DNA of 64,000 nucleotides, taken from NCBI RefSeq assembly GCF_000972495.1, contig NZ_LATM01000019.1:1-64000 (forward strand). The letters are read 5' to 3'. This document shows, in pieces, positions 51,209-60,525 of this stretch. Origin of the DNA: Hymenobacter terrenus. Lineage in GTDB: Bacteria > Bacteroidota > Bacteroidia > Cytophagales > Hymenobacteraceae. The first letter of the stretch is position 1. Every line of letters begins with the position of its first letter. The notes below the pieces were generated by a model. The model saw nothing but the letters and a program-made list of their open reading frames with translations, did not search any database and was not told where the DNA came from. Position numbers and translations under genes: made by a program.

Positions 51209-53698
51209 ATGGATTTATTCTCTACCCAACAACCTGACCTTAAGAACCTCTTTCTGCAACTTTTTCACTGCTCTGAAGAGCAGGCCATAGACAATCTGAT
51301 TGGGAAATATCCTAGCGTTTTCGCTTCAAGCGACAATTGGAAGCCACTCGGCGGCAGTGCGAATATGTACGGGGTTATCGAAAACCAACAAGCTTCGCCG
51401 ATTGCGGCGCTTGTGGAGAAGATAACTAACTCCATCGACGCCACGCTCATGCGCAAATGCTATGAGGCGGGCGTTGACCCAAAGGGTGCGGATGCACCTA
51501 GAACGATGGAGGCTGCCGTAAAGCAATTCTATGCAGGCCAAGCCGAGCAATGGGATTTGCCCTCTTTTCGTAAAAAGCAGGCTGAGAACATCCAAATCAT
51601 AGCATCGGGGCCGCGCATGAATACTTCACTGACTATCTATGATAGCGGCGAAGGGCAGCACCCAGACAAGTTCGAAGACACCTTTCTTTCCTTGTTGCGA
51701 GGCAATAAGAATGAAATTCACTTCGTGCAGGGCAAGTACAACATGGGCGGCAGTGGTGCCATTGTGTTTTGCGGGAAGCGTGGATACCAATTGATGGCCT
51801 CGCGACGCTACGACGGTAGCGGCCCATTAGGATTCACCCTGATTCGGGAGCACCCCCTGACGAAGCAGGAGCAAGGTTCGCTTAAGAACACCTGGTATGA
51901 ATTCCTGGTATTGGACGGTAAGATTCCCTCCTTTCCAATCACTGAGCTTGATTTGGGCTTGGTGGGACGCTCTTTTACGACGGGCTCTATCATTAAGCTG
52001 TACTCCTATAGCCTGCCGCCGGGTTCTCGCTCCGTTATTTCCCGTGACTTGAATCAGAGCCTTAATGAGTTTCTATTTGAGCCTGCGCTGCCTATCCTAA
52101 CAGTTGACACCAAGGAGCGGTATCCAGATGATAAAAACCTAGAACGCCCGCTTTTTGGCCTGAAACGCCGGTTGGAGCAGGATGATAAAGCCTACGTGGA
52201 GGAAAATTTCGTGGAGGACTTCACTGATGCGCTATTTGGGAAGATGCGCGTGGCGGGGTATGTCTTCAATACCAAAGTGGGCGGTAAGTCAGCTAAGGAT
52301 TCCATTCAGCGCGAGTTTTTCAAGAACAATATGACCGTGCTGTTCTCCATGAATGGGCAGGTGCACGGCCACTACACTTCTGAGTTCATCACCCGCTCGC
52401 TGAAGCTAAACCTGCTGAAAAACCATCTGCTGCTGCACGTCGATTGCACGAACATGAGCTATGAGTTCCGCAAGGAGCTGTTCATGGCTTCGCGTGACCG
52501 GCTCAAGGGCAGCGATGAAACAACCAAGCTGCGCCAATTCCTGGCCACGAAGCTGGGCAAAGCCGGCGGGCGACTGGCCGAGATTGAGAAGAAGCGCAAG
52601 GACTCTATTGCGGTGGATGGCGGCGACTCCAAAGAGCTGCTGAAAAACGTCACCAAGAACATCCAGATGAACCCGGAGCTGCTGAAGCTACTGGGTAGCA
52701 CGTTCAAGCTGGAGGAGAAGAAGCCCCAACCTGACAAGCACGACAAGCCGGAAAAGAAAGTCCCCTCGAAACCCGCGTCGGAGCCATTCAAGCCGCAGCG
52801 CTTCCCCACGTTTTTGAAGGTGCGGGGGCACCACGACGGCGACAAGGCCCTAACCGGCATTCCCTTGGGCGGGGAGAAAACAGTGCGTTTCGATACCGAC
52901 GTGGAGAATCAATACTTCAACCGCGTGGAAGAACCGGGCGAACTGAAAATTGCGCTGCTCGGCGTGAAGCGGGCGGCGGGCAAAAACACCAACGGCAGCA
53001 GCACGAGCAGCGGCGGCAACTTAGACGCTACCGCGTGGGCGGTGGAAGACGTGCTGAACGTGAACGTGAGCAGCCCGCAGGACGGCACCATCCGCGTCAC
53101 GATGAACCCGCAGAAAGACGCGCAGGTAGGCGATGCCGTGCAACTGAAAGTGTCGCTGACCGCACCCGGCGAGGAGTTGGAAGAAATATTCTGGGTGAAG
53201 ATTGCCGATAAGGACGCGCCGCCCAAGCCCATGCCCCAGCCCGAAGAGGAACCGCTGCAAGGCCTACCCGAGCCCGTGTTTATGTACAAAGAACCCAAAG
53301 ACAGTGCGCTGACTTGGGACCAGATGGAAGAGGCAATTGGCGTATCGGTAAACCACGACACCGTGGTGCACCCAATGGCCTCCGGTGAAAACCTCGAAAA
53401 GATTTACATCAACATGGACAGCAAGGTGCTAAAGAGCTTCCGCTCCAAGCACCGCAACATCACAGAGGTTCAGCTAGAAATATCCGGGCGCAAGTATTGG
53501 ACGGCGGTTTATATGCACACGCTCTTTCTGTACAGCATCACCAAGAACCGGAAGTACCAGATAACCCAAACAAAAGCCGGCGAACAAGACCCGGTAGACG
53601 TGGCCGACTACATCAAGGACTTATTCGAGAACTTTTATTCAGAGTTTATTTTGAACTTCGGCGGAATGGAAGAAATGATGCAAGGGCTAGGAGAATAA
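51209..53698 (+). CDS. GHKL-fold ATPase (MORC/HSP90-like), probable defence protein
   Basis: 829 residues, soluble. The GHKL nucleotide-binding domain is clear: N box EKITNSIDA (residues 70-78), DSGEG (145-149), and the lid GKYNMGGSGA (175-184). A transducer-like middle region follows with FSMNGQVHGHYTSEF and LHVDCTNMSYEFRKELFMAS. The rest (about 520-829) has a charged linker KPQPDKHDKPEKK, a beta-rich part and a C-terminal domain of unknown type. GHKL ATPases of this style occur in restriction and defence loci related to MORC proteins. It is followed 25 bases later by a DUF262/DUF1524 nuclease gene, so the two form a unit. Precise system not known to me. Confidence 0.85.
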   Translation: MDLFSTQQPDLKNLFLQLFHCSEEQAIDNLIGKYPSVFASSDNWKPLGGSANMYGVIENQQASPIAALVEKITNSIDATLMRKCYEAGVDPKGADAPRTMEAAVKQFYAGQAEQWDLPSFRKKQAENIQIIASGPRMNTSLTIYDSGEGQHPDKFEDTFLSLLRGNKNEIHFVQGKYNMGGSGAIVFCGKRGYQLMASRRYDGSGPLGFTLIREHPLTKQEQGSLKNTWYEFLVLDGKIPSFPITELDLGLVGRSFTTGSIIKLYSYSLPPGSRSVISRDLNQSLNEFLFEPALPILTVDTKERYPDDKNLERPLFGLKRRLEQDDKAYVEENFVEDFTDALFGKMRVAGYVFNTKVGGKSAKDSIQREFFKNNMTVLFSMNGQVHGHYTSEFITRSLKLNLLKNHLLLHVDCTNMSYEFRKELFMASRDRLKGSDETTKLRQFLATKLGKAGGRLAEIEKKRKDSIAVDGGDSKELLKNVTKNIQMNPELLKLLGSTFKLEEKKPQPDKHDKPEKKVPSKPASEPFKPQRFPTFLKVRGHHDGDKALTGIPLGGEKTVRFDTDVENQYFNRVEEPGELKIALLGVKRAAGKNTNGSSTSSGGNLDATAWAVEDVLNVNVSSPQDGTIRVTMNPQKDAQVGDAVQLKVSLTAPGEELEEIFWVKIADKDAPPKPMPQPEEEPLQGLPEPVFMYKEPKDSALTWDQMEEAIGVSVNHDTVVHPMASGENLEKIYINMDSKVLKSFRSKHRNITEVQLEISGRKYWTAVYMHTLFLYSITKNRKYQITQTKAGEQDPVDVADYIKDLFENFYSEFILNFGGMEEMMQGLGE

Positions 53699-53723
53699 TT
53701 TTTCAAACCAAATTTTTCAAATC

Positions 53724-56072
53724 GTGATTCAGATTGAAGACGCTTTCAAAACAGAGGGGAGCAGTGTTTATGCTCATTTTCAGCGCCCAGGAGTTGGTTT
53801 TTATATTCCGCTCTATCAGCGTGAATATAGTTGGGATATTGAAAATGTAAAGCAGCTCATTGATGACATTGCACGAGGGGTCGAAACCCTTTGTGAAGAA
53901 GATAATGAAATAAGATTTTTAGGTACAATTATTACAGTTCGTGAGAAGGATTTAAGTAAGATTGACCCACAAGAGCCTAAGGGCTTACCACAAACAATAG
54001 AAATAATAATAGATGGGCAGCAGCGCTTATCAACCTTAGTATTGTTTGCATCACAGTTATACCTAGCAATACTTGAGCACGAAGCTTCTTTAAAACGCCT
54101 AGGTCAATACTTCGAAGAGTTAGAAGAAGTATGTGAGTTTTGGAAAAGTAAAATTCAAGAAATATTCTCCTTTAATTTGGGAGTAGGTGCACATAGAATC
54201 AAACCGAAGATTATTCGTGGGCAAGCCGATAAATGGATAAAGGAAGGCAATATTGATGATGCCTATAACTCTCCTGAGGCTCATTATACCGCGCAATTCA
54301 TTCGATTTGTTGAAAGAAACAAAATCAACTCTCAACACAACGACACTGTAGCCTTTCCTAAAAATAAGGTTGGTAAGAATATAAAGTTTATCAAAAACTG
54401 GCTAAGCTCAATTGTTGCGAAAGCTCATATTGACGACAGTGAGTTTCCATCTGCAAAAAGTATACTCCAGTCAATCAATCAGAAACACATCTGGAATTAC
54501 AAAAGGGATGATTTAAAGGCAGTTACTGGCCAAACGGATATAAACAATCCAAAGAATGCATCATATCATGTTTGTTCATTAGTACAGCTCTTTTCTGTAG
54601 CTTATTATGTACTAGAGAGATGCTGCTTCACCGTCATCAAACCCATTGATGATAAATGGGCTTTCGATATGTTCCAGTCATTGAATGCCACCGGAACACC
54701 TTTAACAGCTATTGAAACATTTAAACCACTTGTTGTAAATACGCTTGAAAAGAAAGAAAGCAAGGTATTTAAGAACTCCGTAGATAGTGTGTTCTTTTCT
54801 AAGGTAGAAGCTTTGTTCTCTAACTCGAAAACCGCGAGTGAAAAGAACAAAATGACCAGTGACTTCATTACATCATTTGCACTGGTTACTGATGCTGAAA
54901 ATGAGGGACAAAAGCTGCCTAGTTATTTTAGTGCTCAACGAGGCTGGTTGACCAGAATATATTCTGAGAAAATACCAAAGAGGTTTCCTGATGAACAGGA
55001 TTCTCGGCAGGCGCTAGACATGCAGCATGCATTCGTCAAGTACCTTGGTCAGTACGCAGAATTTTACAAAACCGTATGGATTGATTATCCCTTGGGCGCT
55101 AATTCTGTTTTGCCAGTACTTGCTGGATATAAAGACGCTGAAAGTGCTTCAGTTGTTTTGCTTTTCTTGAAAGAAAGCAACCATAGGATGGCGCTTTCTA
55201 TTTTGTCTCAGTTTTACATAGCTATTTTGAACGCCAATGAGAGCAAAAGAGCTGCTCGCATCACTGATTTCATTGAAGTATGTAAAGCAGTAGGAGCCTT
55301 TTACACTATTTGGAGAAGTGCTCAATCTAATTCTACACTTGATGCAAAATATCGTGCGTTTTTCAAAGGAAGCGACACTTCTGAAATTTACGCTTGGTTG
55401 CAGAGGGAAGAAAAACCTTCGGTTGAGAAGTTGAAACAATACCTAAGTCAAGTACTCAACGGTGAAGAACTTCTTACGAAGGAAGTATGGCTTAGGAATG
55501 CTAAAAGTTTTTTAAGTTATAAGTCGCGAACTATAGTTGAGTTCCTTTTGCTATTGTATTCGCATGATACGATTGAAGATAAAGAAAGCACTGGCTTAGC
55601 AATGCCAGGGGTACCTAATTCCAATCCTTATCTAACTGTTGCAAACTGGACCTCACCTGATTTGGAAACAGTGGAGCATGTAGCTCCTGTCAAGAAGAGT
55701 TTTGGTTGGGATGATGCTATTTACGCTGATAACATCTTCAATTCAATAGGGAATTTGATTCTATTACCGGCTAACGTTAATACATCAGCCGGTAATAGAG
55801 GGTGGGTCGAGAAACTAGTTTATTACAAGCATATTGGAGAAAATAATCCTACTATCTTGGCTGGGCTAGCAGCAAAGGCTTCTCTAGCAGGTATAGTTCT
55901 CGCTGATAACCCTAGCACACTGAAAATTCTTCAAGGTGTCACTCATCAACAACATATGAGTATAATAACCTCAATGGAAGACGCTCGAGAATGGGATAGA
56001 GACTTTATAGAAGCACGTACTGAAAGGATACTAGATATAGCTTGGGAAAGACTTAAAGAGTGGCTTAAGTAA
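53724..56072 (+). CDS. GmrSD-like restriction protein (DUF262 + DUF1524/HNH)
   Basis: 782 residues, starting with GTG. The N-terminal DUF262 domain has IPLYQREYSWDIENVKQLID (residues 28-47, the QR motif) and IIIDGQQRLSTL (95-104), the NTP-sensing ParB-like part. The C-terminal DUF1524 domain has DLETVEHVAP near 646 and FNSIGNLILLPANVN ... NRGW, the HNH-type nuclease motif. GmrSD enzymes cut modified (for example glucosylated hydroxymethyl-C) DNA in an NTP-dependent way. The gene is visibly far more A+T-rich than those around it, a mark of transfer. It is paired with the upstream GHKL ATPase. Confidence 0.9.
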   Translation: MIQIEDAFKTEGSSVYAHFQRPGVGFYIPLYQREYSWDIENVKQLIDDIARGVETLCEEDNEIRFLGTIITVREKDLSKIDPQEPKGLPQTIEIIIDGQQRLSTLVLFASQLYLAILEHEASLKRLGQYFEELEEVCEFWKSKIQEIFSFNLGVGAHRIKPKIIRGQADKWIKEGNIDDAYNSPEAHYTAQFIRFVERNKINSQHNDTVAFPKNKVGKNIKFIKNWLSSIVAKAHIDDSEFPSAKSILQSINQKHIWNYKRDDLKAVTGQTDINNPKNASYHVCSLVQLFSVAYYVLERCCFTVIKPIDDKWAFDMFQSLNATGTPLTAIETFKPLVVNTLEKKESKVFKNSVDSVFFSKVEALFSNSKTASEKNKMTSDFITSFALVTDAENEGQKLPSYFSAQRGWLTRIYSEKIPKRFPDEQDSRQALDMQHAFVKYLGQYAEFYKTVWIDYPLGANSVLPVLAGYKDAESASVVLLFLKESNHRMALSILSQFYIAILNANESKRAARITDFIEVCKAVGAFYTIWRSAQSNSTLDAKYRAFFKGSDTSEIYAWLQREEKPSVEKLKQYLSQVLNGEELLTKEVWLRNAKSFLSYKSRTIVEFLLLLYSHDTIEDKESTGLAMPGVPNSNPYLTVANWTSPDLETVEHVAPVKKSFGWDDAIYADNIFNSIGNLILLPANVNTSAGNRGWVEKLVYYKHIGENNPTILAGLAAKASLAGIVLADNPSTLKILQGVTHQQHMSIITSMEDAREWDRDFIEARTERILDIAWERLKEWLK

Positions 56073-56101
56073 TTGACTACCATATTAGCATCATCCTGAA
56101 C

Positions 56102-56174
56102 TTTCCTAACTAATTCATCACGCCGTGCATAGCAATATTTGTGCTATGCACGGCGTGATGAATTAGTTAGGAAA
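56102..56174. repeat. Perfect 33-bp inverted repeat between convergent defence genes
   Basis: Left arm 56102-56134 (begins TTTCCTAACTAATTCATCAC) and right arm 56142-56174 are perfect inverse complements over 33 bases, separated by only 7 bases. It lies 30 bases after the GmrSD-like stop and 8 bases before the stop of the PAPS-reductase-like gene on the other strand. It is far longer than the other terminators in the window and has no long T tract, so it may be more than a terminator, for instance a recombination or protein-binding site. Confidence 0.9.
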
Positions 56175-56181
56175 CGATGAA

Positions 56182-57288
56182 TTATATGAAACAGGAAGCA
56201 CACCCTACCTCTTCCTCATCATCGAGGACATCAAGCAAGTAAGCGCTAGTGGAAAAACTGCTCTTTTGTTGTTTCGCCAACGCATCCAGCTTAATTCGCC
56301 GGATGCGTTCTGGTTTAATGAGGTCACTGAGCGACTCTTCCATCCAAGTATAGCCGTCTTTTTCGTAGGCTTGGGCGAGGGCAAACTTATCGGGATGCTG
56401 CTCATATAGCCACACCCATTCAATCTTTTGCTGGAAGAAGCAGAAGTAGCAGCCGGAGCGGCTACGGGCGTATTCGCCCTGTTGGCCGTCTACTTCGAAG
56501 GCTATCTTCTCATAGTAGGCCGGCACGCCTACACCACTTTTGCGCAGCAGATTGAATATATCAGCACGAACCAGGTTCTCGTCGTTGTCGAGCAACGAGA
56601 ACTCGGGCGCCTGGGCCAGTGGGTAAGTCGTGTCGCGCATCAGGGCAAACACCACGCGGTTGAACAACCGCACGTCGGCATCTAGCAAGGCATTGAGCTT
56701 CTGCGGCTGGCTGAAGGTGCGAGACAAGGGCGCATTTACCACTGGGAGCAGGCGGGCGTGCTGGGCGGGCTCACTTAGCTCCTCGTAGAGGCTGCGGAGG
56801 CGGGGCAGTGCATCGGCTTGCAGCACCTTCTGTATCACGTCCTCGCTCCAGATGTTGCGCCGGAACGGGAAGATGGATTGAATGTTGGGCTTGCGCGAGA
56901 TGTATCCTTCGCGGTCTTCGTCGCCCCGGATGCCCACGTAAGACACCACCGGGTCGTTGCCCACAAACTGCTCGAAGGGTTCCAGCTTGAGTTTCTTGGT
57001 ACACCACCGGGCGCTCGACGAGGGCAGGTAGCCCCCGTACACCTTCACGAAATGGTCGAACGAGTCTTCGGGGCTATCCGGCGCGGCTTCGAGGCGCGTT
57101 ATCTTCTTCCCCAGGTAGTTTTCCAGGTTGCTGATGAGCGTGTAGGTTTCTGGCAGCTCTTTTCCGGTGTCGCTGAAGTAGTATTCAATGTCCAGCTCAG
57201 GGTGCTTGTTGCGCAGGTAGATGGCCAGGGCGGCGCTGTCTTTGCCGCCGGAAATGCCCATTACGTGCCGGAGAGGCTTGTTCTGCAT
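56182..57288 (-). CDS. PAPS-reductase-family protein (DndC/BrxP-like)
   Basis: 368 residues. An N-type ATP pyrophosphatase domain opens with the PP-loop GISGGKDSAALA (residues 11-22) and YYFSDTGKELPET; RWCTKKLKLEP near 93 is typical of PAPS-reductase/DndC sequences. Cysteines in GCYFCFFQ near 285 and GCASCF at the end could bind a metal or Fe-S cluster. In Dnd-type systems such enzymes put sulfur on the DNA backbone; related proteins are found in BREX type 4 as BrxP. Third gene of an operon after DUF4007 and a large ATPase (6-base gap). The reaction is inferred. Confidence 0.85.
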   Translation of the reverse strand: MQNKPLRHVMGISGGKDSAALAIYLRNKHPELDIEYYFSDTGKELPETYTLISNLENYLGKKITRLEAAPDSPEDSFDHFVKVYGGYLPSSSARWCTKKLKLEPFEQFVGNDPVVSYVGIRGDEDREGYISRKPNIQSIFPFRRNIWSEDVIQKVLQADALPRLRSLYEELSEPAQHARLLPVVNAPLSRTFSQPQKLNALLDADVRLFNRVVFALMRDTTYPLAQAPEFSLLDNDENLVRADIFNLLRKSGVGVPAYYEKIAFEVDGQQGEYARSRSGCYFCFFQQKIEWVWLYEQHPDKFALAQAYEKDGYTWMEESLSDLIKPERIRRIKLDALAKQQKSSFSTSAYLLDVLDDEEEVGCASCFI

Positions 57289-57294
57289 GATAGG

Positions 57295-60200
57295 TTATAA
57301 GTGCTCCTGTAGTAGGCGAGCCAAGATAGCCAAGCTGCGCGATTTGTTGCCTTCCAGCAGGACGCGAATTTGGCTTTCTAACTCTTTCTCCTCGGGGCTT
57401 GTTTGCTTGGGCCGCCGAATCACGCGGGCCCGCTCCTTGGTGCCGAACGTGGAAATGCCCACGCGCAGGATGTCTTCGGCTTCGGGGTCGATAACGGTTT
57501 TGGTCAGCTCACACAGGTTGTCCAGCTCGTGGATGCGCTGTTGGAACCGGTCCTGGAAAATCCGTTCGTCGGCATCGTCAAATTTTTTCAGGCTTTTGCT
57601 CAGCAGCGCGTTGGCCATTGAGTTCAGCCACGCCTCGCGGTCGTCCAGCTGCGACATAATGCGCTCCCGAAATATCAGCAATTCGTTGGGCAGTTGGTGC
57701 GGTTCGAGGCTGCGGAACCGCTCGCGCAACGCCAGCTTGTACTGCTCAAACTCGGCCGACCGGCCCAGGATGTGGCTGCTGATGCCTTGCTCCAGTCGCA
57801 GCAGCAGCGCCGAATACACCTGGCGAATGAGCGTGATGTTGTGTTGCAGCGTCTGCACGTACCGCTCCCGCGTGGCCGTGTCCTCCTGCAACTCAGCCAG
57901 GCTGAAGCCCAGGGCCCCGGGGAACGTTTCGAAGAAGGCCGCTTCCGGGTCTTTGCTCAGCGAAATGCTTTCGCGCAGCCGCAAGGCCGCCGCCGGCAGT
58001 TTCTTGGTGCGCTGGGCATACTCCGGCAGCTGCCGGTAGAAGGTCAGAAACGGCTTAATCGACTCGATGAACGTCTTGTTGGATAGCCGCTCGGCTGGTC
58101 CAAGCTGTAGCAGCTCGCGGTATTCGTTGAACAGTGCCAGCTTTTCCGGCAGCAGCTCAAATGCTTTCACCGCGTACAGGGCGGGGCTCTTGGTGAAGAG
58201 GTCTACCACGTCGGCATTGAGGTCGGGAATGTACCGGTCATCCTCCCCGTACAGCGCGAACTCATGCCGCCGAATGTAGAGGAACACCGGTACCCAGAAA
58301 TCAATAAGGCCCTGCTTCAGCTTGAACGGTTTGCCCAACAGCAGCTTCATCAGGTCCAAAATCTTCAGCTTGCCACCCTGCGACTGTTGTAGAAAAGCGT
58401 CGCACGCTTCCCAAAGCGGCTGGAACGTGGCCGCCGTGGGCGGCATCAGCGCATACTCGCCATTGAACTGCCGGTGAATGCCGGTATCCTGCAACAACGA
58501 CAGGTAGATGGTTTTTTCGGGCGGGAAGTTCTTGGCTGGGAAATCCAGGTCTGGGTATTGCCACTTCTCAAACAGCGCCCGAATAAAGTTCTTGCGCGCC
58601 GTCACAATGGGCACCGACAACTTGGTGCGGTTCACCAGCTCGCTCCGGTACACGGGCGTATCCATGTACACCTCGCGGGCAATGGCCGACAAGCACCGGT
58701 TGAACGACCGACGGTTATTAAAGTTCACCTTCGCCGCACCGTTGAAAAACCAGGTGATGTTGCCATTGGCTTCATACAAGCTGTCCAGCACGTAGTGATT
58801 GAGCAAGGCCACCTGGTGGTCATAGATGCCATCTAGCTCGCGCACCGCTACCTTATCGTTCAGGTTCACCTTGCGCACGGCCCGCACCTTGTCAATCTCC
58901 CGGATGAGCCGCTTGATTTCGCCCGACTTGCGGTAGATGCCATATAGCACCGCCTGGCGGCGGTCGCCCACCGTCTGCCGCAGCTTCTCCGGTGAGATGG
59001 AATCCGAAAAAATCAGGTTCACGAAGCCGTCAATCTCGCCCTCGGGCTCTTCCAGCAGCACATCATCCGTCATGCGTACCTCAAATACCCGGGGCGTACC
59101 CACTTCGTAGGAAGCCTGCTTGGCGGCGATGTACGGAAACGTGAAGAACTCCCGCAGGCGCGTTGCCACGTCCGTTACCTGCTCTACCAGGCTGCCCGCC
59201 TCGTCAATGGCTAACTCAATATCCAGGTCGGTACCCTCGAAGAGGATATAGCTGTTCTTGTGCGGCTGAAACCGGATAAGCTTATGCTGCTTTAAGGTAT
59301 TCAGCGCAGGCACCACCGAAGGAAGCCCCAGGCTCAGCTTGGCGTAATCTTCCAGAAACTCCGTGCTGATTTCAGCCCCCGCCGGCGCGAAGATGGACAG
59401 CAGCCCAATGGTCTTCACCAAGTGCCGGGCGGCGTTCAGGTCTTCGTCGGTATCGAAGTGTTTCTCCAGTCGTTCAAGCGTGTTCTTAAGAATACCCCAC
59501 TGAAAGAAGTTGGGATTGTAGCGCGAAGTCAGCAGCGAGTAAAAATGGTAGCTCAGGTAATCGTATACCTGACTAACCCCATAGTAAGTCCCGTGCTTCA
59601 GGTGCTGCTCAATGCCCAAGTAGTCATTGGAGCGCAGAAAGGAGAACAGGGACCGTTCGTTCTGGCCGTAGCGTTGCAGTGCCTGCACCAGTACCCCACC
59701 CGAAAGCAAGTCCAACGGCCATAGTTGCTGCTGCATGTCGGCCGTTTTGTAGTCGCGTAGCGGGAAGACATGGGCTGCCTCAATTGTTACAAACAGTTGT
59801 TGGTTTGCCACCGGATTAGCGGCACTCTTTTGGGTATCGGCCAGTTGCTGCGCCGCTAGCTGTAGCAGCTGCTCCACCGGTTCGTTGAAGGTCAGTTCCT
59901 TCAAACGGCCCTTCACCTTTTCCCACTCCTGCCGCTGGGTGCGACTCAGGCCAACGGCGTAAGAACTTACGTCTTGGTGAACTGTCGTCAGCAGTAGAAT
60001 ATCCTTGCTAGAGTCATTGATGTACTCCGCCAGTTGCTGAATAAAATATAGCTCCTCCTCCGGGTTTTCTCGCGCGGCATATTCTAGAAATTTACCGAAC
60101 TCATCTACCACTAGCACCAGCGCGAAGCGCTTCTTCGCTAGCGGTTGGTATTCCTGGTCTAAAGCTTCAATAACTTCCTTGGAAGAAGCTTCCAGTCCAG

Positions 60201-60525
60201 CATCGCCCAGAAAGTGCTTTGCCAGCGTTTGCTTCAGCGAGGCATATTCACCAATAAAGTGCTCGAACCGGAAGGCCTTGATGTCCTTAAAGCCAACCTC
60301 CGTTTGGAAATACTTATTTCCCTTATTCAGCGTCTGCTGAAACGCCCATAGAAAAGCCGATTTACCAGTGCCATAAGCTCCAACAATATTGAAGCTGTGA
60401 ACACCTGATAAGTAATTATCAACTATCTGCCCGAAAATCGTCTGTGCATTCGGGGTGGGAATGTACAGAAGCTGCTGCGAAGCGTCGCGCGCAATATTGA
60501 CAGATGGACTAAACGAGGTTGCCAT
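57295..60525 (-). CDS. Large P-loop ATPase of a defence operon
   Basis: 1076 residues. N-terminal AAA-like P-loop domain: Walker A GAYGTGKSAFLW (residues 49-60), Walker B FALVLVVDEFGKFLE (133-148), then the sensor-like ILLLTTVHQD near 175. The remaining 700-plus residues are mostly helical with no motif I can name; late segments such as KAPRLRLRES-like repeats suggest coiled helices (RERYVQTLQHNITLIRQVYS). Its size and position recall the BrxC/PglY ATPases of BREX and other defence loci, but similarity to them is not evident by eye. It overlaps the DUF4007 gene by 17 bases and precedes the PAPS-reductase-like gene. Confidence 0.8.
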   Translation of the reverse strand: MATSFSPSVNIARDASQQLLYIPTPNAQTIFGQIVDNYLSGVHSFNIVGAYGTGKSAFLWAFQQTLNKGNKYFQTEVGFKDIKAFRFEHFIGEYASLKQTLAKHFLGDAGLEASSKEVIEALDQEYQPLAKKRFALVLVVDEFGKFLEYAARENPEEELYFIQQLAEYINDSSKDILLLTTVHQDVSSYAVGLSRTQRQEWEKVKGRLKELTFNEPVEQLLQLAAQQLADTQKSAANPVANQQLFVTIEAAHVFPLRDYKTADMQQQLWPLDLLSGGVLVQALQRYGQNERSLFSFLRSNDYLGIEQHLKHGTYYGVSQVYDYLSYHFYSLLTSRYNPNFFQWGILKNTLERLEKHFDTDEDLNAARHLVKTIGLLSIFAPAGAEISTEFLEDYAKLSLGLPSVVPALNTLKQHKLIRFQPHKNSYILFEGTDLDIELAIDEAGSLVEQVTDVATRLREFFTFPYIAAKQASYEVGTPRVFEVRMTDDVLLEEPEGEIDGFVNLIFSDSISPEKLRQTVGDRRQAVLYGIYRKSGEIKRLIREIDKVRAVRKVNLNDKVAVRELDGIYDHQVALLNHYVLDSLYEANGNITWFFNGAAKVNFNNRRSFNRCLSAIAREVYMDTPVYRSELVNRTKLSVPIVTARKNFIRALFEKWQYPDLDFPAKNFPPEKTIYLSLLQDTGIHRQFNGEYALMPPTAATFQPLWEACDAFLQQSQGGKLKILDLMKLLLGKPFKLKQGLIDFWVPVFLYIRRHEFALYGEDDRYIPDLNADVVDLFTKSPALYAVKAFELLPEKLALFNEYRELLQLGPAERLSNKTFIESIKPFLTFYRQLPEYAQRTKKLPAAALRLRESISLSKDPEAAFFETFPGALGFSLAELQEDTATRERYVQTLQHNITLIRQVYSALLLRLEQGISSHILGRSAEFEQYKLALRERFRSLEPHQLPNELLIFRERIMSQLDDREAWLNSMANALLSKSLKKFDDADERIFQDRFQQRIHELDNLCELTKTVIDPEAEDILRVGISTFGTKERARVIRRPKQTSPEEKELESQIRVLLEGNKSRSLAILARLLQEHL

